DNA from: Dehalococcoidia bacterium
Lineage (GTDB): Bacteria > Chloroflexota > Dehalococcoidia > Bin125
Assembly (NCBI GenBank): GCA_022826965.1
Contig: JAJDTU010000005.1
Span: 372,001-436,000 of the forward strand
Length of the DNA stretch: 64,000 nt
Reading direction: 5' to 3'
Part shown: one piece after another, positions 44,039-55,843 of the stretch
How positions within the stretch are numbered: position 1 is the stretch's first letter
Layout of the letters: each line of letters starts with the position of its first letter
Notes under the pieces: generated by a model
What the model saw: the letters and a program-made list of their open reading frames with translations, nothing else
Databases searched by the model: none
Told to the model about the DNA's origin: nothing
Program-made: the position numbers and the translations under genes

Positions 44039-44632
44039 CTACGTGTTGAGCCTGTCGCGCAGGTCGATGGTGACGGCGATTTCGTCGCAGGCGTTGTACT
44101 TGGGACAGCGGAAGCACTCGTTCCAGACTTTACGGGGGAAGGCGGAGACGCCTGAGATACGGAATCCCAGCCGCTCGAAAAACGCGGGTGTGGTCGTCAG
44201 CGCGAAGACGGTCTTGAGGCCCATTTCGACCGCCTCGCCGAGGCAGGCGTCGACGACGATGCGTCCGAGTCCCTTGCCCTGGGTGCCGGGATCGACGACC
44301 AGCGACTTGATCTCGGCCAGATCTCGCCACTCGACATGAAGCGCGCCTGCGGCCAGGAGACGGTTGCCGTTGGGATCCCGAATCACGACGAAGTCGCGGA
44401 TGGTCTCGTAGATCTCGCCCTCGGTGCGGGGCAGGACATCGCCGGTCGCCTCGAACCAGTATTGGATCAATCGATGGATCTCTGCTGCGTCTGCGACCAC
44501 GGCCTTCTCGGCCAGCAGGGGTGAATCGACCGGTGTACGGCGATCGAGCGTGATGTCCTCGAGGGCGTGGACTTCCGATTCGCGTTGGCGCAAGGTAGCG
44601 GCCGGGGTCGGGCCGATGGCTTCGGAGGTCAT
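44039..44632 (-). CDS. GNAT N-acetyltransferase, ArgA-like
   Basis: 197 residues. The acetyl-CoA pyrophosphate-binding loop is VDPGTQGKGLGRIVVDACLGE, and the later TTTPAFFERLGFRISG and FPRKVWNECFRCPKYNACDE blocks are typical of the amino-acid N-acetyltransferase (N-acetylglutamate synthase) group. About 45 residues precede the GNAT domain. An arginine-biosynthesis role is likely but not confirmed by other arg genes. Its ATG overlaps the recN stop by four bases. Confidence 0.82.
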   Translation of the reverse strand: MTSEAIGPTPAATLRQRESEVHALEDITLDRRTPVDSPLLAEKAVVADAAEIHRLIQYWFEATGDVLPRTEGEIYETIRDFVVIRDPNGNRLLAAGALHVEWRDLAEIKSLVVDPGTQGKGLGRIVVDACLGEAVEMGLKTVFALTTTPAFFERLGFRISGVSAFPRKVWNECFRCPKYNACDEIAVTIDLRDRLNT

Positions 44633-46344
44633 GATGCAACCGCCGCGTGCAACAGGTCGGTGGCGCTGGCCCGGTTGGCGTCGCTGACACCGCCGAGCAT
44701 CTCGGCCAGTTCGACGATACGGTCCTCTTCGGACAGCATGCGCACATCGACCGTGGTCCGGCTCGTGTCGGACGATTTCGAGACGGTGATGTGTTGCGCC
44801 GCTCGCGCTGCGACCTGGGGCAGATGCGTGATGCAGATCACCTGACGATGCTCTCCGAGGCGAGCAAGGCGCTCGCCGATCATTCCGCCGCTGCGTCCTC
44901 CGAGTCCGACATCGACCTCGTCGAAGACCATCAGCGGTACCACATCACTTTCGCCCAATACGGCCTTGATTGCCAACGTCAAGCGCGCCGTTTCACCGCC
45001 CGAGGCTACTCGCTGTAACGGACGCGTCGGCGAATCCGGATTGAAGGCCACATGAAGCTGGACCCTGTCGATGCCGGTCTGGTCGAAACCTACCTGCGCT
45101 CCGGCGACGTTGAGCGACCTGGCCTGCTCCGGCGCCGGAATCTGCCCGAACTCGAACTCGACCCTGGCATTCGCCAAGCGCAGGCTTTCGCACTCGTGGG
45201 TGACGGCCGCCGCCAGTTCCTCCGCGGCCTGCCGGCGTCGTTGGCTGAGTTCGGTTGCGGCGGCCGTGACGTTTGCTGCGAGTTGCTCGGCCTCTGCCGC
45301 GAGTGTGTCGATGTCGGCGGTTTCCTGTTCCAGACGGTTCGCCTCGGCCTCGGCGCGTTCGCCGTAGGCGATCACCTCGGCGACGGTGTCTCCCCAGCGG
45401 CGTTTCATCTCGCCGATCAGTGATAGCCGCGATTCGACCTCGCCGAGACGGTTCGGATCGAGCTCCAGCTCGTCGGCATAGACCCTGAGCGCACGTACGG
45501 CCTCCGATGCCTGCTCGAGCGCCGACTCGATTGCCTGGGCGATTGGTTCGGCGGACTCGTCGACACTGGCAATTCGGCGGGATGCAGCGAGCGCCTCGCC
45601 GAGGACATCCTGGCCCAACGCTTCCCGAGCAACCTCGGCGTCGGCGGCGAGCGTCTGGGCGTTGACCAATCGGCGATGTAGCGCCTGGAGCTGTTCTTCC
45701 TCATCGGGCTGGAGGCCGGCGGCTGCGATCTCCGATGCCTGATGACGCAGCAGCGCGATTCTCCTTGCGCGTTCGCGCTCGCCTGTTCTGACGTCGCTCA
45801 GCCGGCGATCGAGCGTGTTCAGACGTCTGACCTTCGCTGCGATCGCATCGCGCTGGTGATCGGCGACTGCGAAGCGATCCAGCATGGCGAGTTGTTCGCC
45901 TGGTCTCAGCAGGGAGAGATGTTCTCGTTGTCCGTGGATGTCGGCGAGCGTGGGCGCCAGTTCTCGCAGGAGGGTCGTCGTGGCGGCGCGGTCGTTGACG
46001 CGGATGCGTCCGCCGAGACGCTGTGAGCCGGGTTGCGGTCGGCTGAGGCTGCGGCGCAGAATGAGCTCGCCGTCGAACGGCAGATCGGCGTCGGACATTG
46101 TCCGGGCGACGAGTCCGTAGGCGTCGGAATCCATGAGATCGAAGACCGCTTCGACCTCCGCAGCATCGGCGCCGGGCCGGATCATCTCCGAGTCGGCCGG
46201 GGAACCGAGGGCGAAGGCGAGCGCCTGGATGAGGACGCTCTTGCCGGCTCCGGTTTCGCCGGTGATGACGCTGAATCCGCCGTCCAGCGTGAGGTCCACT
46301 CGATCGGCCAGCGCGAAGTCACGCAGATGCAGGCCGATCAGCAC
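44629..46344 (-). CDS. recN: DNA repair protein RecN
   Basis: 571 residues, usual length. Walker A GETGAGKSVLI, a long coiled-coil region, the ABC signature-like ASGGETARLTLAIK, and Walker B VPLMVFDEVDVGLGGRSG, all in SMC-like order. RecN is a cohesin-like ATPase that brings together DNA ends and sister duplexes during double-strand break repair. It stands in an operon with the upstream nadK, tlyA and clpX and the downstream GNAT gene. Confidence 0.95.
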   Translation of the reverse strand: MLIGLHLRDFALADRVDLTLDGGFSVITGETGAGKSVLIQALAFALGSPADSEMIRPGADAAEVEAVFDLMDSDAYGLVARTMSDADLPFDGELILRRSLSRPQPGSQRLGGRIRVNDRAATTTLLRELAPTLADIHGQREHLSLLRPGEQLAMLDRFAVADHQRDAIAAKVRRLNTLDRRLSDVRTGERERARRIALLRHQASEIAAAGLQPDEEEQLQALHRRLVNAQTLAADAEVAREALGQDVLGEALAASRRIASVDESAEPIAQAIESALEQASEAVRALRVYADELELDPNRLGEVESRLSLIGEMKRRWGDTVAEVIAYGERAEAEANRLEQETADIDTLAAEAEQLAANVTAAATELSQRRRQAAEELAAAVTHECESLRLANARVEFEFGQIPAPEQARSLNVAGAQVGFDQTGIDRVQLHVAFNPDSPTRPLQRVASGGETARLTLAIKAVLGESDVVPLMVFDEVDVGLGGRSGGMIGERLARLGEHRQVICITHLPQVAARAAQHITVSKSSDTSRTTVDVRMLSEEDRIVELAEMLGGVSDANRASATDLLHAAVAS

Positions 46345-46430
46345 CGCCGCACTCCTTTAGTCCCTGCAGATCCAGGTGGTTCTTCGAGCACATGTTCATC
46401 GTAACGGAAACGGTCGCGTTCCCTCGGTGG

Positions 46431-47339
46431 CTAGGCGGGATCGGCGTTCTTGGCGTCGAATGCTTCTATCCCCGTGCGGGAAACGGCTTCGATCCGACGC
46501 TCGTCGAGCCAGGCGAGACGCTTCCCGAGTTGCGGGAAGAAGGAACGCTCGGCGAAACGGACCAGCCGCGCCAGCGACTCGCTACGTTGCACGTGAACGC
46601 CGCCGCCAGGCTTGAGCGCGTATGGTCGCTGGCCATCGACGGAGAGCGAACCGGGATGTTCGCGTCCGAGGCGCAGTTCGATCTCGGCGTCACCGGGCAA
46701 GACCATCGGAGCGGCCTGGGCGAGGTGCGGCGCCACCGGGGTGAGGACCACGCTGCGAGCCTGGGGATGCAGGATCGGCCCGCCGGCGGAGAGGGAGTAT
46801 CCGGTGCTGCCGGTCGCGGAAGCCACGACGACGGCATCGGCCCGCACGACTCCGACCAGGTCTTCTCCGACCCAGACGGCGATGTAGGCCGGCTGCCCGA
46901 GGCTGCCCCGGCCGATCATGACGTCGTTGAGCGCGGTCAACGTGCTGGGCGCCTCGCCGTCGACACCGACCGGTTGGGCTTCCAGCATCGCGCGATCCTC
47001 AACGACGAAGTTCCCGTTGAACAGGTCGGGAATGTGCTCGTCCAGTTGCTCGGGAAGCAGTTCAGTCAGAAACGCCTGCCGGCCGAGGTCGACGCCGAGG
47101 ATGAGACAGTCGAAGCCCGCGCTGGCTCGCGCGGCTCGGAGGATGGTGCCGTCGCCGCCGAGGCAGATCAGCAGGTCTGTGTGGGCCAAATGCTCGGTCG
47201 AGCGGTCCGGTTCCCAGGGCATCGAGGTCCAGACGTCGACGCCGTGGGCCTTCAGCTTCCTGGCCAGTTCGTCGGCTGAGTTCCTCGCCTCGTCGAGGCG
47301 GGGGTGGTAGTAGATGCCGACGCACTGAATGTCACTCAC
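46431..47339 (-). CDS. nadK: NAD kinase
   Basis: 302 residues. GGDGTILRAAR (the GGDG phosphate-binding motif) and GSTGYSLSAGGPILHP are both diagnostic. The enzyme phosphorylates NAD to NADP. GTG 47339 is preferred because it gives a four-base GTGA overlap with the tlyA stop and a usual N-terminus (VSDIQCVGIYYHP). Confidence 0.93.
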   Translation of the reverse strand: MSDIQCVGIYYHPRLDEARNSADELARKLKAHGVDVWTSMPWEPDRSTEHLAHTDLLICLGGDGTILRAARASAGFDCLILGVDLGRQAFLTELLPEQLDEHIPDLFNGNFVVEDRAMLEAQPVGVDGEAPSTLTALNDVMIGRGSLGQPAYIAVWVGEDLVGVVRADAVVVASATGSTGYSLSAGGPILHPQARSVVLTPVAPHLAQAAPMVLPGDAEIELRLGREHPGSLSVDGQRPYALKPGGGVHVQRSESLARLVRFAERSFFPQLGKRLAWLDERRIEAVSRTGIEAFDAKNADPA

Positions 47340-48087
47340 GGCGTACGCAGCCAGACGAACCACTCATAATTGCCCGCCGGACCGACGAGCGGCGACCTGA
47401 GGACACCGCCTGTCCGCCATCCCTGCTCGAGTGCCCAGCCGACGACGCTGCTCACCGCCCTGCCCTGAGCGAGCCGATCGTTGACAACGCCTCGCTGATC
47501 GACATCGTCGGGGGGGCACTCGAACTGCGGCTTGACGAGGGCAACAACGTCGGATTGCGGCGCGACGGCTCGCGCAATGCAGGGCAGGACTTGCCGCAGT
47601 CCGATGAAGGAGACATCAACGGTGGCGAGGTCAGGGGGGTTGGACAGAGGCGGCAGATCGCAGATGTGCGTGCGTTCGAGCACCGTCACGCGTGAGTCTC
47701 GACGGAGGGCATCCGAGAGTTGGCCGTAGCCAACGTCGACCGCATGGACGTGCAGGGCGTCGCGGCGCAGCAGCACGTCCGTGAAGCCGCCGGTTGACGC
47801 GCCGACATCGAGGCAGATTCGGCCGTCAATGGGAATCGGCCAGACATCGAGCGCGGCGGAGAGTTTCTCACCGCCGCGTGACGCATATGGTCGCGCACCA
47901 CGGACGCCAATCTCCGCATCGCCGTCGACCTGCATTCCGGCCTGGGAATAGCGCTTGCCGCCGCCGTGAACGCGACCGGCCATGATCAGCGCCCGCGCGG
48001 TCAGCAGGTCTGGGGCTGCGCCTCGTTGTACCAGGAGGTCGTCGACTCGAACTCGACGGGATGTCGTGAGCGCCGACCGGCGTGACA

Positions 48088-48088
<1 letters not shown>
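47336..48088 (-). CDS. tlyA: TlyA-family rRNA 2'-O-methyltransferase
   Basis: 250 residues. An S4 RNA-binding domain at about 10-65 (RRVRVDDLLVQRGAAPDLLTARALIMAGRV) is followed by a FtsJ-like methyltransferase with the SAM motif DVGASTGGFTDVLL and later ATVDVSFIGL and LVKPQFE. TlyA methylates ribose 2'-OH of cytidines in 16S and 23S rRNA. Start at ATG 48088, which overlaps the clpX stop (TGATG); a longer in-frame leader is arginine-rich and lies inside clpX. Confidence 0.9.
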
Positions 48089-49419
<1,331 letters not shown>

Positions 49420-49522
49420 CAGCTTCCGCCTCTCTGCTTCGTCTCAGTGCTCCGGTAGTGGAGCCATGTTGAGAGCCGAGTCGAACGACAAGGACAGCTC
49501 GGGCAGGTACCCCGCTCAGATA

Positions 49523-50179
49523 CTAAGCGCCTGCGGCCGCGGCTGCATCTCCGGCGGCCTCGCTGGAGAGCACCGAGTCGACGAGTCCGTACTCCTGCGC
49601 CTGTTCGGCGTCGAGGTAGAAGTCGCGGTCGGTGTCAGCCGCGATGCGATCCAGCGGCTGACCGGTGTGCCGGGCCAGAATCTCCCGAATCGTCTCGTTG
49701 TTGCGCAAGATTTCGCGAGCAGCGATCTCGATGTCGGAAGCCTGACCACGAGCGCCGCCGAGGGCCTGGTGCATGTGGATCGTGGCGTGCGGTAGCGCGA
49801 ATCGCTTGCCGTCAGCGCCGGCCGAAAGCAGGACCGTGCCCATTGAGGCCGACATGCCGACGCAGATGGTCGAGACGTCCGCCTTGATCAGCTGCATCGT
49901 GTCGTAGATGGCCAGACCGGCGGTGATCACGCCGCCGGGGGAGTTGACGTAGAGCTGGATGTCGCGGTCGGGGTCCTCGCGGTCGAGGTAGAGCAACTGG
50001 GCGACGATCACGTTCGCGATCTGGTCGTCGATCGGGGTGCCCAGGAAGATGATGCGCTCGCGCAGGAGCAGGGAGTAGATGTCGTAGGCGCGCTCACCGC
50101 GGTTGGTCGTCTCGACAACCATCGGGATGATGTCGCTGGGGCGGGTCGTGGAGTTGCTTAAGGGGTGACTCAGGGTCAT
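49523..50179 (-). CDS. clpP: ATP-dependent Clp protease proteolytic subunit ClpP
   Basis: 218 residues. Active-site Ser112 (SASMGTVLL), His137 (IHMHQALGG) and an Asp in the C-terminal [17 protein letters not shown] region. The [14 protein letters not shown] start and [17 protein letters not shown] are also typical. ClpP forms double heptameric rings with ClpX. Its C-terminal tail is Ala-rich, longer than in many species. It lies between tig and clpX. Confidence 0.96.
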   Translation of the reverse strand: MTLSHPLSNSTTRPSDIIPMVVETTNRGERAYDIYSLLLRERIIFLGTPIDDQIANVIVAQLLYLDREDPDRDIQLYVNSPGGVITAGLAIYDTMQLIKADVSTICVGMSASMGTVLLSAGADGKRFALPHATIHMHQALGGARGQASDIEIAAREILRNNETIREILARHTGQPLDRIAADTDRDFYLDAEQAQEYGLVDSVLSSEAAGDAAAAAGA

Positions 50180-50277
50180 GGAACCCTCCTTCGCGGATTA
50201 AGTGTAGTCACGTTTGGGGGTTGCGCGATTGCGCAGCCAACAGCAGCGGACAGAAGTGGCTGGCATATCGGAAGCGG

Positions 50278-51681
50278 TTATTCGTCCTCGTCGGACGGTT
50301 CTTCGGCGTCCTCGATGTCCTCGACATCCTCGAGTTCGTCGACTGAAACGTCCTCGTCCGATTCATCCTCGTCGGATGCCTCGTCCTCATCCGAGACGCC
50401 GGCTGCGTGGTTGGTCAGGGCGATCTGCTGGAGCCGCTCGATGGTCCGCGCGCGTACCAGTCGGGCCTGGACGTTGGCGCGAATGCCTTCGTCCTCCAAC
50501 ATCTGCTCGGCCTGCTCCGGGTCGGTCGTGGGCATGCCGGCGAGCATTTGCTGGAGGTCGGCGGTGACCTCGTCGTCCAGCACCTCGATGTCTTCGGCCT
50601 CGCTGATGTTCTGTAGGACCAGCGTGTTGATCACCCGTTCGTTGGCCTGAGTGCGAAAGCTGGCCAGGAGCTGTTCGCCCTGTTCGCCGCCGTCGCGCAG
50701 GAAGGTGGCCGGATCCTGGCCCATCTGACGTGCGAAGTCCTGGCGCATGTGCTCGATCTCGTGCTCGACCAGCGCCGGCGGATATTCGAGCGTCGCCCGA
50801 TCGACGACGGCTTTCATCACTTCCTGGCTGAACAGTTCCTCGGCCTGTCGATCGGTCTGTTCGCGTAGACCACTGTCGACTCGTTCGCGCAGGTCGGCAA
50901 AGGTCTCGAACTCCTCCGAGACTTCCATCGCGAAATCGTCGTCGGCCTCGGGCAGCTCCTCGGCCTTGACGTCGTGGATGGTGACGGTGAACGTGACCGT
51001 CTTACCCGCGACTTCGTCGTCGTCCCAGTCTTCATCGACGTCGATCGGAATGACGTGTTCGTCACCGACAGCGACGCCGACGAGTTGCTCGCACAGTCCG
51101 GGGACGCCGACGACGGCGCCTTCGCGGAGGTGGAACTCGGCGCCTGGCTGATCAAGAATCTGTTCGCCGTCGACTTCGGCGCGGACGTCGGCCGTGACGC
51201 GGTCGTTCAGTTCAGGCGAGCGTTCGACGGGTTCGAGCAGCGCGTGCTGGCGGCGGAGTTCGAGCAGACGCTCTTCCAGCATTTCGTCCGAGTACTCGCT
51301 CTCAGGCTTGGCTACCGAAATCATGCGGTAGTCGCCCAACTCGACGACGGGCTCCAGCGGCACTGTCGCGGTGAACGTCACCGGCTCGCGCTCGGTAATC
51401 TCAACGCTCGGCTGCGCGACGGGCTCGAGGCCTTCCTGCTCCAGCGCCTCGGTCAAGGCCTGGGGGATCATCCGCTCGGCCGCTTCCTCGAAGACGGCGT
51501 CGGGACCGAGCGCGCTCTCGACGACGCGTCGGGGAGCTTTGCCCTGTCGGAACCCGGGAATGCGAAAGCGCTGTGAGAGTCGGCGAGCGGCCTGGTCGAG
51601 CGATTTCTTGACGCGGGCGTCGTCGAGCTCGATTTCGAGCAGCATCTGCGCCTCGGGGATGCGTTCGGCGGTAACTTTCAT
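50278..51681 (-). CDS. tig: Trigger factor
   Basis: 467 residues. The N-terminal ribosome-binding domain has a form of the GFRxGKxP signature (FRIPGFRQGKAPRRVVE). A PPIase-like middle domain (about 155-240) and a helical C-terminal domain follow, and the protein ends in an unusually long acidic tail rich in D, E and S. It folds new proteins as they leave the ribosome and may catalyse prolyl isomerisation. The order tig-clpP-clpX is the common one. Confidence 0.95.
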   Translation of the reverse strand: MKVTAERIPEAQMLLEIELDDARVKKSLDQAARRLSQRFRIPGFRQGKAPRRVVESALGPDAVFEEAAERMIPQALTEALEQEGLEPVAQPSVEITEREPVTFTATVPLEPVVELGDYRMISVAKPESEYSDEMLEERLLELRRQHALLEPVERSPELNDRVTADVRAEVDGEQILDQPGAEFHLREGAVVGVPGLCEQLVGVAVGDEHVIPIDVDEDWDDDEVAGKTVTFTVTIHDVKAEELPEADDDFAMEVSEEFETFADLRERVDSGLREQTDRQAEELFSQEVMKAVVDRATLEYPPALVEHEIEHMRQDFARQMGQDPATFLRDGGEQGEQLLASFRTQANERVINTLVLQNISEAEDIEVLDDEVTADLQQMLAGMPTTDPEQAEQMLEDEGIRANVQARLVRARTIERLQQIALTNHAAGVSDEDEASDEDESDEDVSVDELEDVEDIEDAEEPSDEDE

Positions 51682-51754
51682 GGATCAACCTTCATGGCCC
51701 AACCCTGCGAGCATGGCTGCGCCCACGATATCAGCGGATCGGGCTTGCCCTGCG

Positions 51755-52921
51755 TTATCTGAGACGGGGGTTCAGGACGTCCGTGATCGCGTCGCCCAAC
51801 AGGTTGAACGCCAACAGGATCGGCAGCACGAACAACGTCGGCACGAGGAGCATCCACGGGTATTGAGTGAGCGAGGTGAAGCCGCCTGCGGCCGCGACCA
51901 TCGTACCGAACGACGGAGTGGGGGCAGTGATGCCGATGCCCAACCAGGTCAGCACGACCTCCGCACCGGCCATCGCCCCCATCGCCGCACTGAATCCGAC
52001 AACGAACCAAGGCATCACGCCGGGAAACAAGTGACGCACAAGGATCCGCGGGGTCCTCGCGCCAATCGTCTCTGCGGCGAGGATGAAGTCCCGTTCGCGC
52101 AGGGACAGCACCTGGCCGCGATAGAAGCGCGCCGCTCCGGCCCAACCCAGCAGCGACGTCGCCGCCACTATCAGCACATAGTCGTCCACACCCTGGGCAA
52201 TCAGCCAGTCCGCTCCGGTCGACTCCTCTAACGCCCGGAACCACTCCGTGACCCGATCACGGAACACCGCGACGATCACAATCAGGTACACCAGGCCGGG
52301 CATCGCCAGGACCAGGTCGGCCAGCCGCATGATCGCCGAATCCAACCGACCGCCTCGATAGCCGGAGAGCAGCCCCAACCCCAAACCAATCACGAAGTCG
52401 CCGAGTATCACTGCGATCACCGTGATAATCACTGTCGTGCGCAGCGAGAACAGCGAGCGCGAGAAGAGATCGCGACCAGTCCGATCCGTTCCGAACCAGT
52501 GCCTGGACGAGGGCGGTTGCAGCGTCTCATCCACACCCAGCACGATCTCGGTTTGCCCTGGAAGCACTGTGCTTGGCGTCAGGGGGCCGAATTGCTCCGC
52601 CAGATCAGGATTCAACTCGCTGATCAGGGCGATATCGACGGCGAGTCGTTCTGCGAACACGCCCAGCGACTCTGGCTCCCCGTCGACTATGCGCGTCGAG
52701 CGCCGCTCGCTCAGGTTCGTCTTGGTCGGATCCTGCAAGCCCGTGTCCACGCCAAACGCGTCCAGGAAGGTGTATGTGCCTGCCCCGTAGAGGACGAAGA
52801 TGACCAGGATCGAGACGACGGCGACTCGCTTATGCAGGAGCGCCCTCAGACCGCGACGGAAGGGCGTCTCCGGACGATCGGGCATGGCCCAGGTATCGGT
52901 GTGTTCCGATCGCGCGGTCAC
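51755..52921 (-). CDS. ABC transporter permease, OppC/DppC type
   Basis: 388 residues, about 80 longer than usual because of an insert after helix 1 (about 55-130). GTDRTGRDLFSRSLFSLRTT is the OppC landmark. Six hydrophobic helices and the EAA region LRERDFILAAETIGARTPRILVRHLFPG are visible. The start overlaps the stop of the OppB-type gene by four bases, so the two are coupled. No ATPase gene follows. Confidence 0.92.
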   Translation of the reverse strand: MTARSEHTDTWAMPDRPETPFRRGLRALLHKRVAVVSILVIFVLYGAGTYTFLDAFGVDTGLQDPTKTNLSERRSTRIVDGEPESLGVFAERLAVDIALISELNPDLAEQFGPLTPSTVLPGQTEIVLGVDETLQPPSSRHWFGTDRTGRDLFSRSLFSLRTTVIITVIAVILGDFVIGLGLGLLSGYRGGRLDSAIMRLADLVLAMPGLVYLIVIVAVFRDRVTEWFRALEESTGADWLIAQGVDDYVLIVAATSLLGWAGAARFYRGQVLSLRERDFILAAETIGARTPRILVRHLFPGVMPWFVVGFSAAMGAMAGAEVVLTWLGIGITAPTPSFGTMVAAAGGFTSLTQYPWMLLVPTLFVLPILLAFNLLGDAITDVLNPRLR

Positions 52922-53904
52922 GCGATTCGCTCCGTGAAGCGAATCCTCGGGTCGATGAATATGTAGACCACGTCGATCAAGGCGTTCGCGACAATGATTA
53001 GAGTGGCGACCAGGAGTGTGAAGCCGAGAATGACGTTCCAGTCGCGCTGCGTGATCGATTCGAAGATGAACGCTCCGACGCCGGGAATGCCGTAGCGGGT
53101 CTCAATCACGATGGAACCGGCGATCACACCGACGACCGCGAGTCCGAAGTTGGTGGAGAGGGGCAGCAAGCCGTTGCGCAGCACGTGCCGATAGAGGATG
53201 TAGCGCTCGTTCAGTCCCTTGGCGCGAGCCGTACGGACGTAGTCTTCGTCCATAGTCGCGAGCATGCTGATGCGGACGAAGCGTCCCATGCCGCCGAACG
53301 CGCCGATCGACAGTGCAACCAGCGGCACGATGTAGGACGCCGGATCGCCCGGCGTCCAGGCAGCGGGCACATTGAAGCCGAAGAAGTTGAAGAACGGCGC
53401 CAGGAACTCCACCATCAACCAGACGACGAGCACGATCATGATTGGTGACGGAACGGAATCGAAAATCTTGAGGAAGCCAATCGTCGCCGGATCCTTCCAG
53501 GTTCCGCGATTGACTGCGACGTAGACGCCGATTGGGATGCCCAGGCCGAAGATCAAAGCGAGCACCATCAGGTTGATGTGCGCTGAGACCCAGATGCGCT
53601 CGCCTAACAGCTCCTGGACGCTGCGCTTGGGCGATCGGTAGTAGTAGGACGGGCCGAGGTCTCCCTCGCTGACGACGCCCCAGACATAGCGCCCGAAGCG
53701 CTCGGCGTAGCTGCCATGCAGGCCGAACTCCTCGCGAATCAGTTCAGCCTGTTCCGGATCTACCTGGCGGGCGCCACCAATGATTTTGACCGGGTCGCCG
53801 GGCGCCACATGTGTCAACGCATAGGTCGCCGCCGCAACGACAAAGACCAGGATCGGGACAAGCGCGAGGCGGCGCAAGAGAATCGGGAGCGGCCCGTAGC
53901 CCAT
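52918..53904 (-). CDS. ABC transporter permease, OppB/DppB type
   Basis: 328 residues with an N-terminal ILLRRLALVPILVFVVAAATYALTHV helix, a large periplasmic loop, and the EAA region MDEDYVRTARAKGLNERYILYRHVLRNGLLP. It forms the channel with the next gene. It follows the binding-protein gene by 42 bases on the same strand. Confidence 0.93.
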   Translation of the reverse strand: MGYGPLPILLRRLALVPILVFVVAAATYALTHVAPGDPVKIIGGARQVDPEQAELIREEFGLHGSYAERFGRYVWGVVSEGDLGPSYYYRSPKRSVQELLGERIWVSAHINLMVLALIFGLGIPIGVYVAVNRGTWKDPATIGFLKIFDSVPSPIMIVLVVWLMVEFLAPFFNFFGFNVPAAWTPGDPASYIVPLVALSIGAFGGMGRFVRISMLATMDEDYVRTARAKGLNERYILYRHVLRNGLLPLSTNFGLAVVGVIAGSIVIETRYGIPGVGAFIFESITQRDWNVILGFTLLVATLIIVANALIDVVYIFIDPRIRFTERIA

Positions 53905-53946
53905 GCTCCGCCCTCCTCGTTCAGGCGCTTGGAATCGAGCTAGCCC

Positions 53947-55770
53947 CTACTCCTCGATGCTGACGAAGCGGAGGTGGGGGATTACCATCCTGGTCGGTAC
54001 GTAGTCTTGCACGTAGGGTTTGACGACCTCGTGGGCAACCGAGTAGTAGAGCGGCACCCAGATCGCGTCCTCGACCAACATGCGATCGACTTCCTGATAG
54101 GTGCTGGTCCTCAGCTCGTGGTCGAAGGAGTAGCGCGCGTCCTCGAGCAGGGCGTCGATTTCGGCGCTGTCGAGCTGGGTGTCGTTGCCGAGCGAAGCGC
54201 TGTGGAACTTGTAGTCGAGCACATTGTGCGGGTCGGGGTAGTCGAGGCTCCAGCCGAGCGAGAAGAAGCCATACAGACCGCGGTCGATCTCGGAGATGAA
54301 CGTCGCGAACTCCACCTGTTGGATCTCGATCTCGAGACCGAGATGCTGTCGCCACATGTCCTGGATCGCTTCGAAGACTGAGCCCGGTGTCGCGCCGGCG
54401 CCCGGAATGGTCAGGCGGATGTTCTCGATCTCCCTCGTGCCCGCGTACCGAGACTGCGCCAGCAACTCCTGCGCCAGCTCAGGATCGAAGACGATGCCGC
54501 GGTACTCCGGATCGTGAGCCGCCAACCCGGGCGGGACGATCTGATAGGCGGCGACAAGCAAGTCGTCAAGCACGTCCTCAACGATGGTCGTCTTGTCGAT
54601 CGCGTGGGCCAGGGCGAGTCGAACGTTGGGGTCGTCGAACGGCGGCAGCGTGACGTTGAAGGCCAGATAGAAGATCGACAGCTCGGAACGGGACACATAG
54701 AGCTCGTTCAGCTCGGACGCCGGGTCGCGGACCCGCTCGATGTCGTTGAGCCCGATAAACGCCTGATCGAGTTCGTCGTTCTCAAACTGCTCAACGGCTC
54801 CGCCGGCGAAGCGGACGGAGACCTTACGTACCTTGGCAGGTTCGAGGTGGTAATCGTCGAAGCGTTCGAGGGTCAGGCCTTCGCCCAGTTGCCACTCGGT
54901 CAGCCGGAAGGGTCCGCTACCGTTGGGGGCCAGTGCCCAGCGCTCCGGGTCGGCCTCAACCTGGGCTCGATCAAGTACGTAGGCGGTCGGATAGGTGAGC
55001 TTGTAGAGGAACACCGGTGTCGATTGCAGGATCGTGATGTCCAGCGTCTGATCATCGACCACCTGGATACCGACCACCTCATCCGCTCGTCCGCGGGTGT
55101 ATTCGCGCGCGCCGACGATGTCGCCGAGGAAGTCGGGCGCGGTGGGCGAGAGGGTTTCGGGGTGCAGGTTGCGCTCCAGGCTCCACTTGAAGTCCTCGGC
55201 AGTGATCCGCTTGCCGTCGTGGAACGTGGCGTTGTCGCGGATGGTGAAGCGGTAGGTGACGGTGCCATCGTCGTTCGGCATCGGACCGGGAACGGACTCG
55301 GCCAGGTCGGGTGAGATTCTCAGATCCCGATCGAGCACCAGCAGGCCGCCGAAGACTTCAACCGCGATGACCGCGGAAGTCACATCGGTAATCTGCGCCG
55401 GGTCGAGGTTGATCGGCTCTCCGCGGGCGATGCGGAACTCGCCGCGCTCTCTCGGCGCGACAGGCGCGGCCGTTTGCTGTTGATCGGTCCCGACTTGCTG
55501 TTGCTGTTCCTGCTGCTGGATCGTCGCCTGGCGATCGCGGCGCTGCTGCTCCTCGTCTGCTTGCTGTTGCTGCTCCTCGGTCTGGGCTCGGTCGGCTCGA
55601 GCGCTGCGCTGAGACTGTTCTTCCTGTTGTGTTCCGCCGTCGCCTGAACAGGCTGCGAATCCGATTGCAACGCACAGGACGAATGCCGCCAGTAACGTCT
55701 TCCAATGCGAGGAGTCGTACACCGATCCGTTTAGTCGTTGCGCCCAACGTGTGAATCGCACCACAGACAC
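53947..55770 (-). CDS. ABC transporter substrate-binding protein, family 5
   Basis: 607 residues; GTG 55770 with AGAGGATT upstream. The N-terminal hydrophobic segment ends in a lipobox at C41 (GFAAC). Residues about 48-105 form a Q/E/R-rich low-complexity linker. The binding domain has ISPDLAESVP, TVTYRFTIRDNATFHDGKRITAEDFKWSLER and NGSGPFRLTEW, typical of oligopeptide-binding proteins. It is the first gene of a three-gene unit with the two permeases. Another such protein is at 35051 with a different linker, so the two importers are distinct. Confidence 0.92.
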   Translation of the reverse strand: MSVVRFTRWAQRLNGSVYDSSHWKTLLAAFVLCVAIGFAACSGDGGTQQEEQSQRSARADRAQTEEQQQQADEEQQRRDRQATIQQQEQQQQVGTDQQQTAAPVAPRERGEFRIARGEPINLDPAQITDVTSAVIAVEVFGGLLVLDRDLRISPDLAESVPGPMPNDDGTVTYRFTIRDNATFHDGKRITAEDFKWSLERNLHPETLSPTAPDFLGDIVGAREYTRGRADEVVGIQVVDDQTLDITILQSTPVFLYKLTYPTAYVLDRAQVEADPERWALAPNGSGPFRLTEWQLGEGLTLERFDDYHLEPAKVRKVSVRFAGGAVEQFENDELDQAFIGLNDIERVRDPASELNELYVSRSELSIFYLAFNVTLPPFDDPNVRLALAHAIDKTTIVEDVLDDLLVAAYQIVPPGLAAHDPEYRGIVFDPELAQELLAQSRYAGTREIENIRLTIPGAGATPGSVFEAIQDMWRQHLGLEIEIQQVEFATFISEIDRGLYGFFSLGWSLDYPDPHNVLDYKFHSASLGNDTQLDSAEIDALLEDARYSFDHELRTSTYQEVDRMLVEDAIWVPLYYSVAHEVVKPYVQDYVPTRMVIPHLRFVSIEE

Positions 55771-55843
55771 GTACCAATCCTCTGTTTTGCTATGTCACCC
55801 AGACACCGCTATGTCCTATATGAATCGAAGATTATCACCGAAC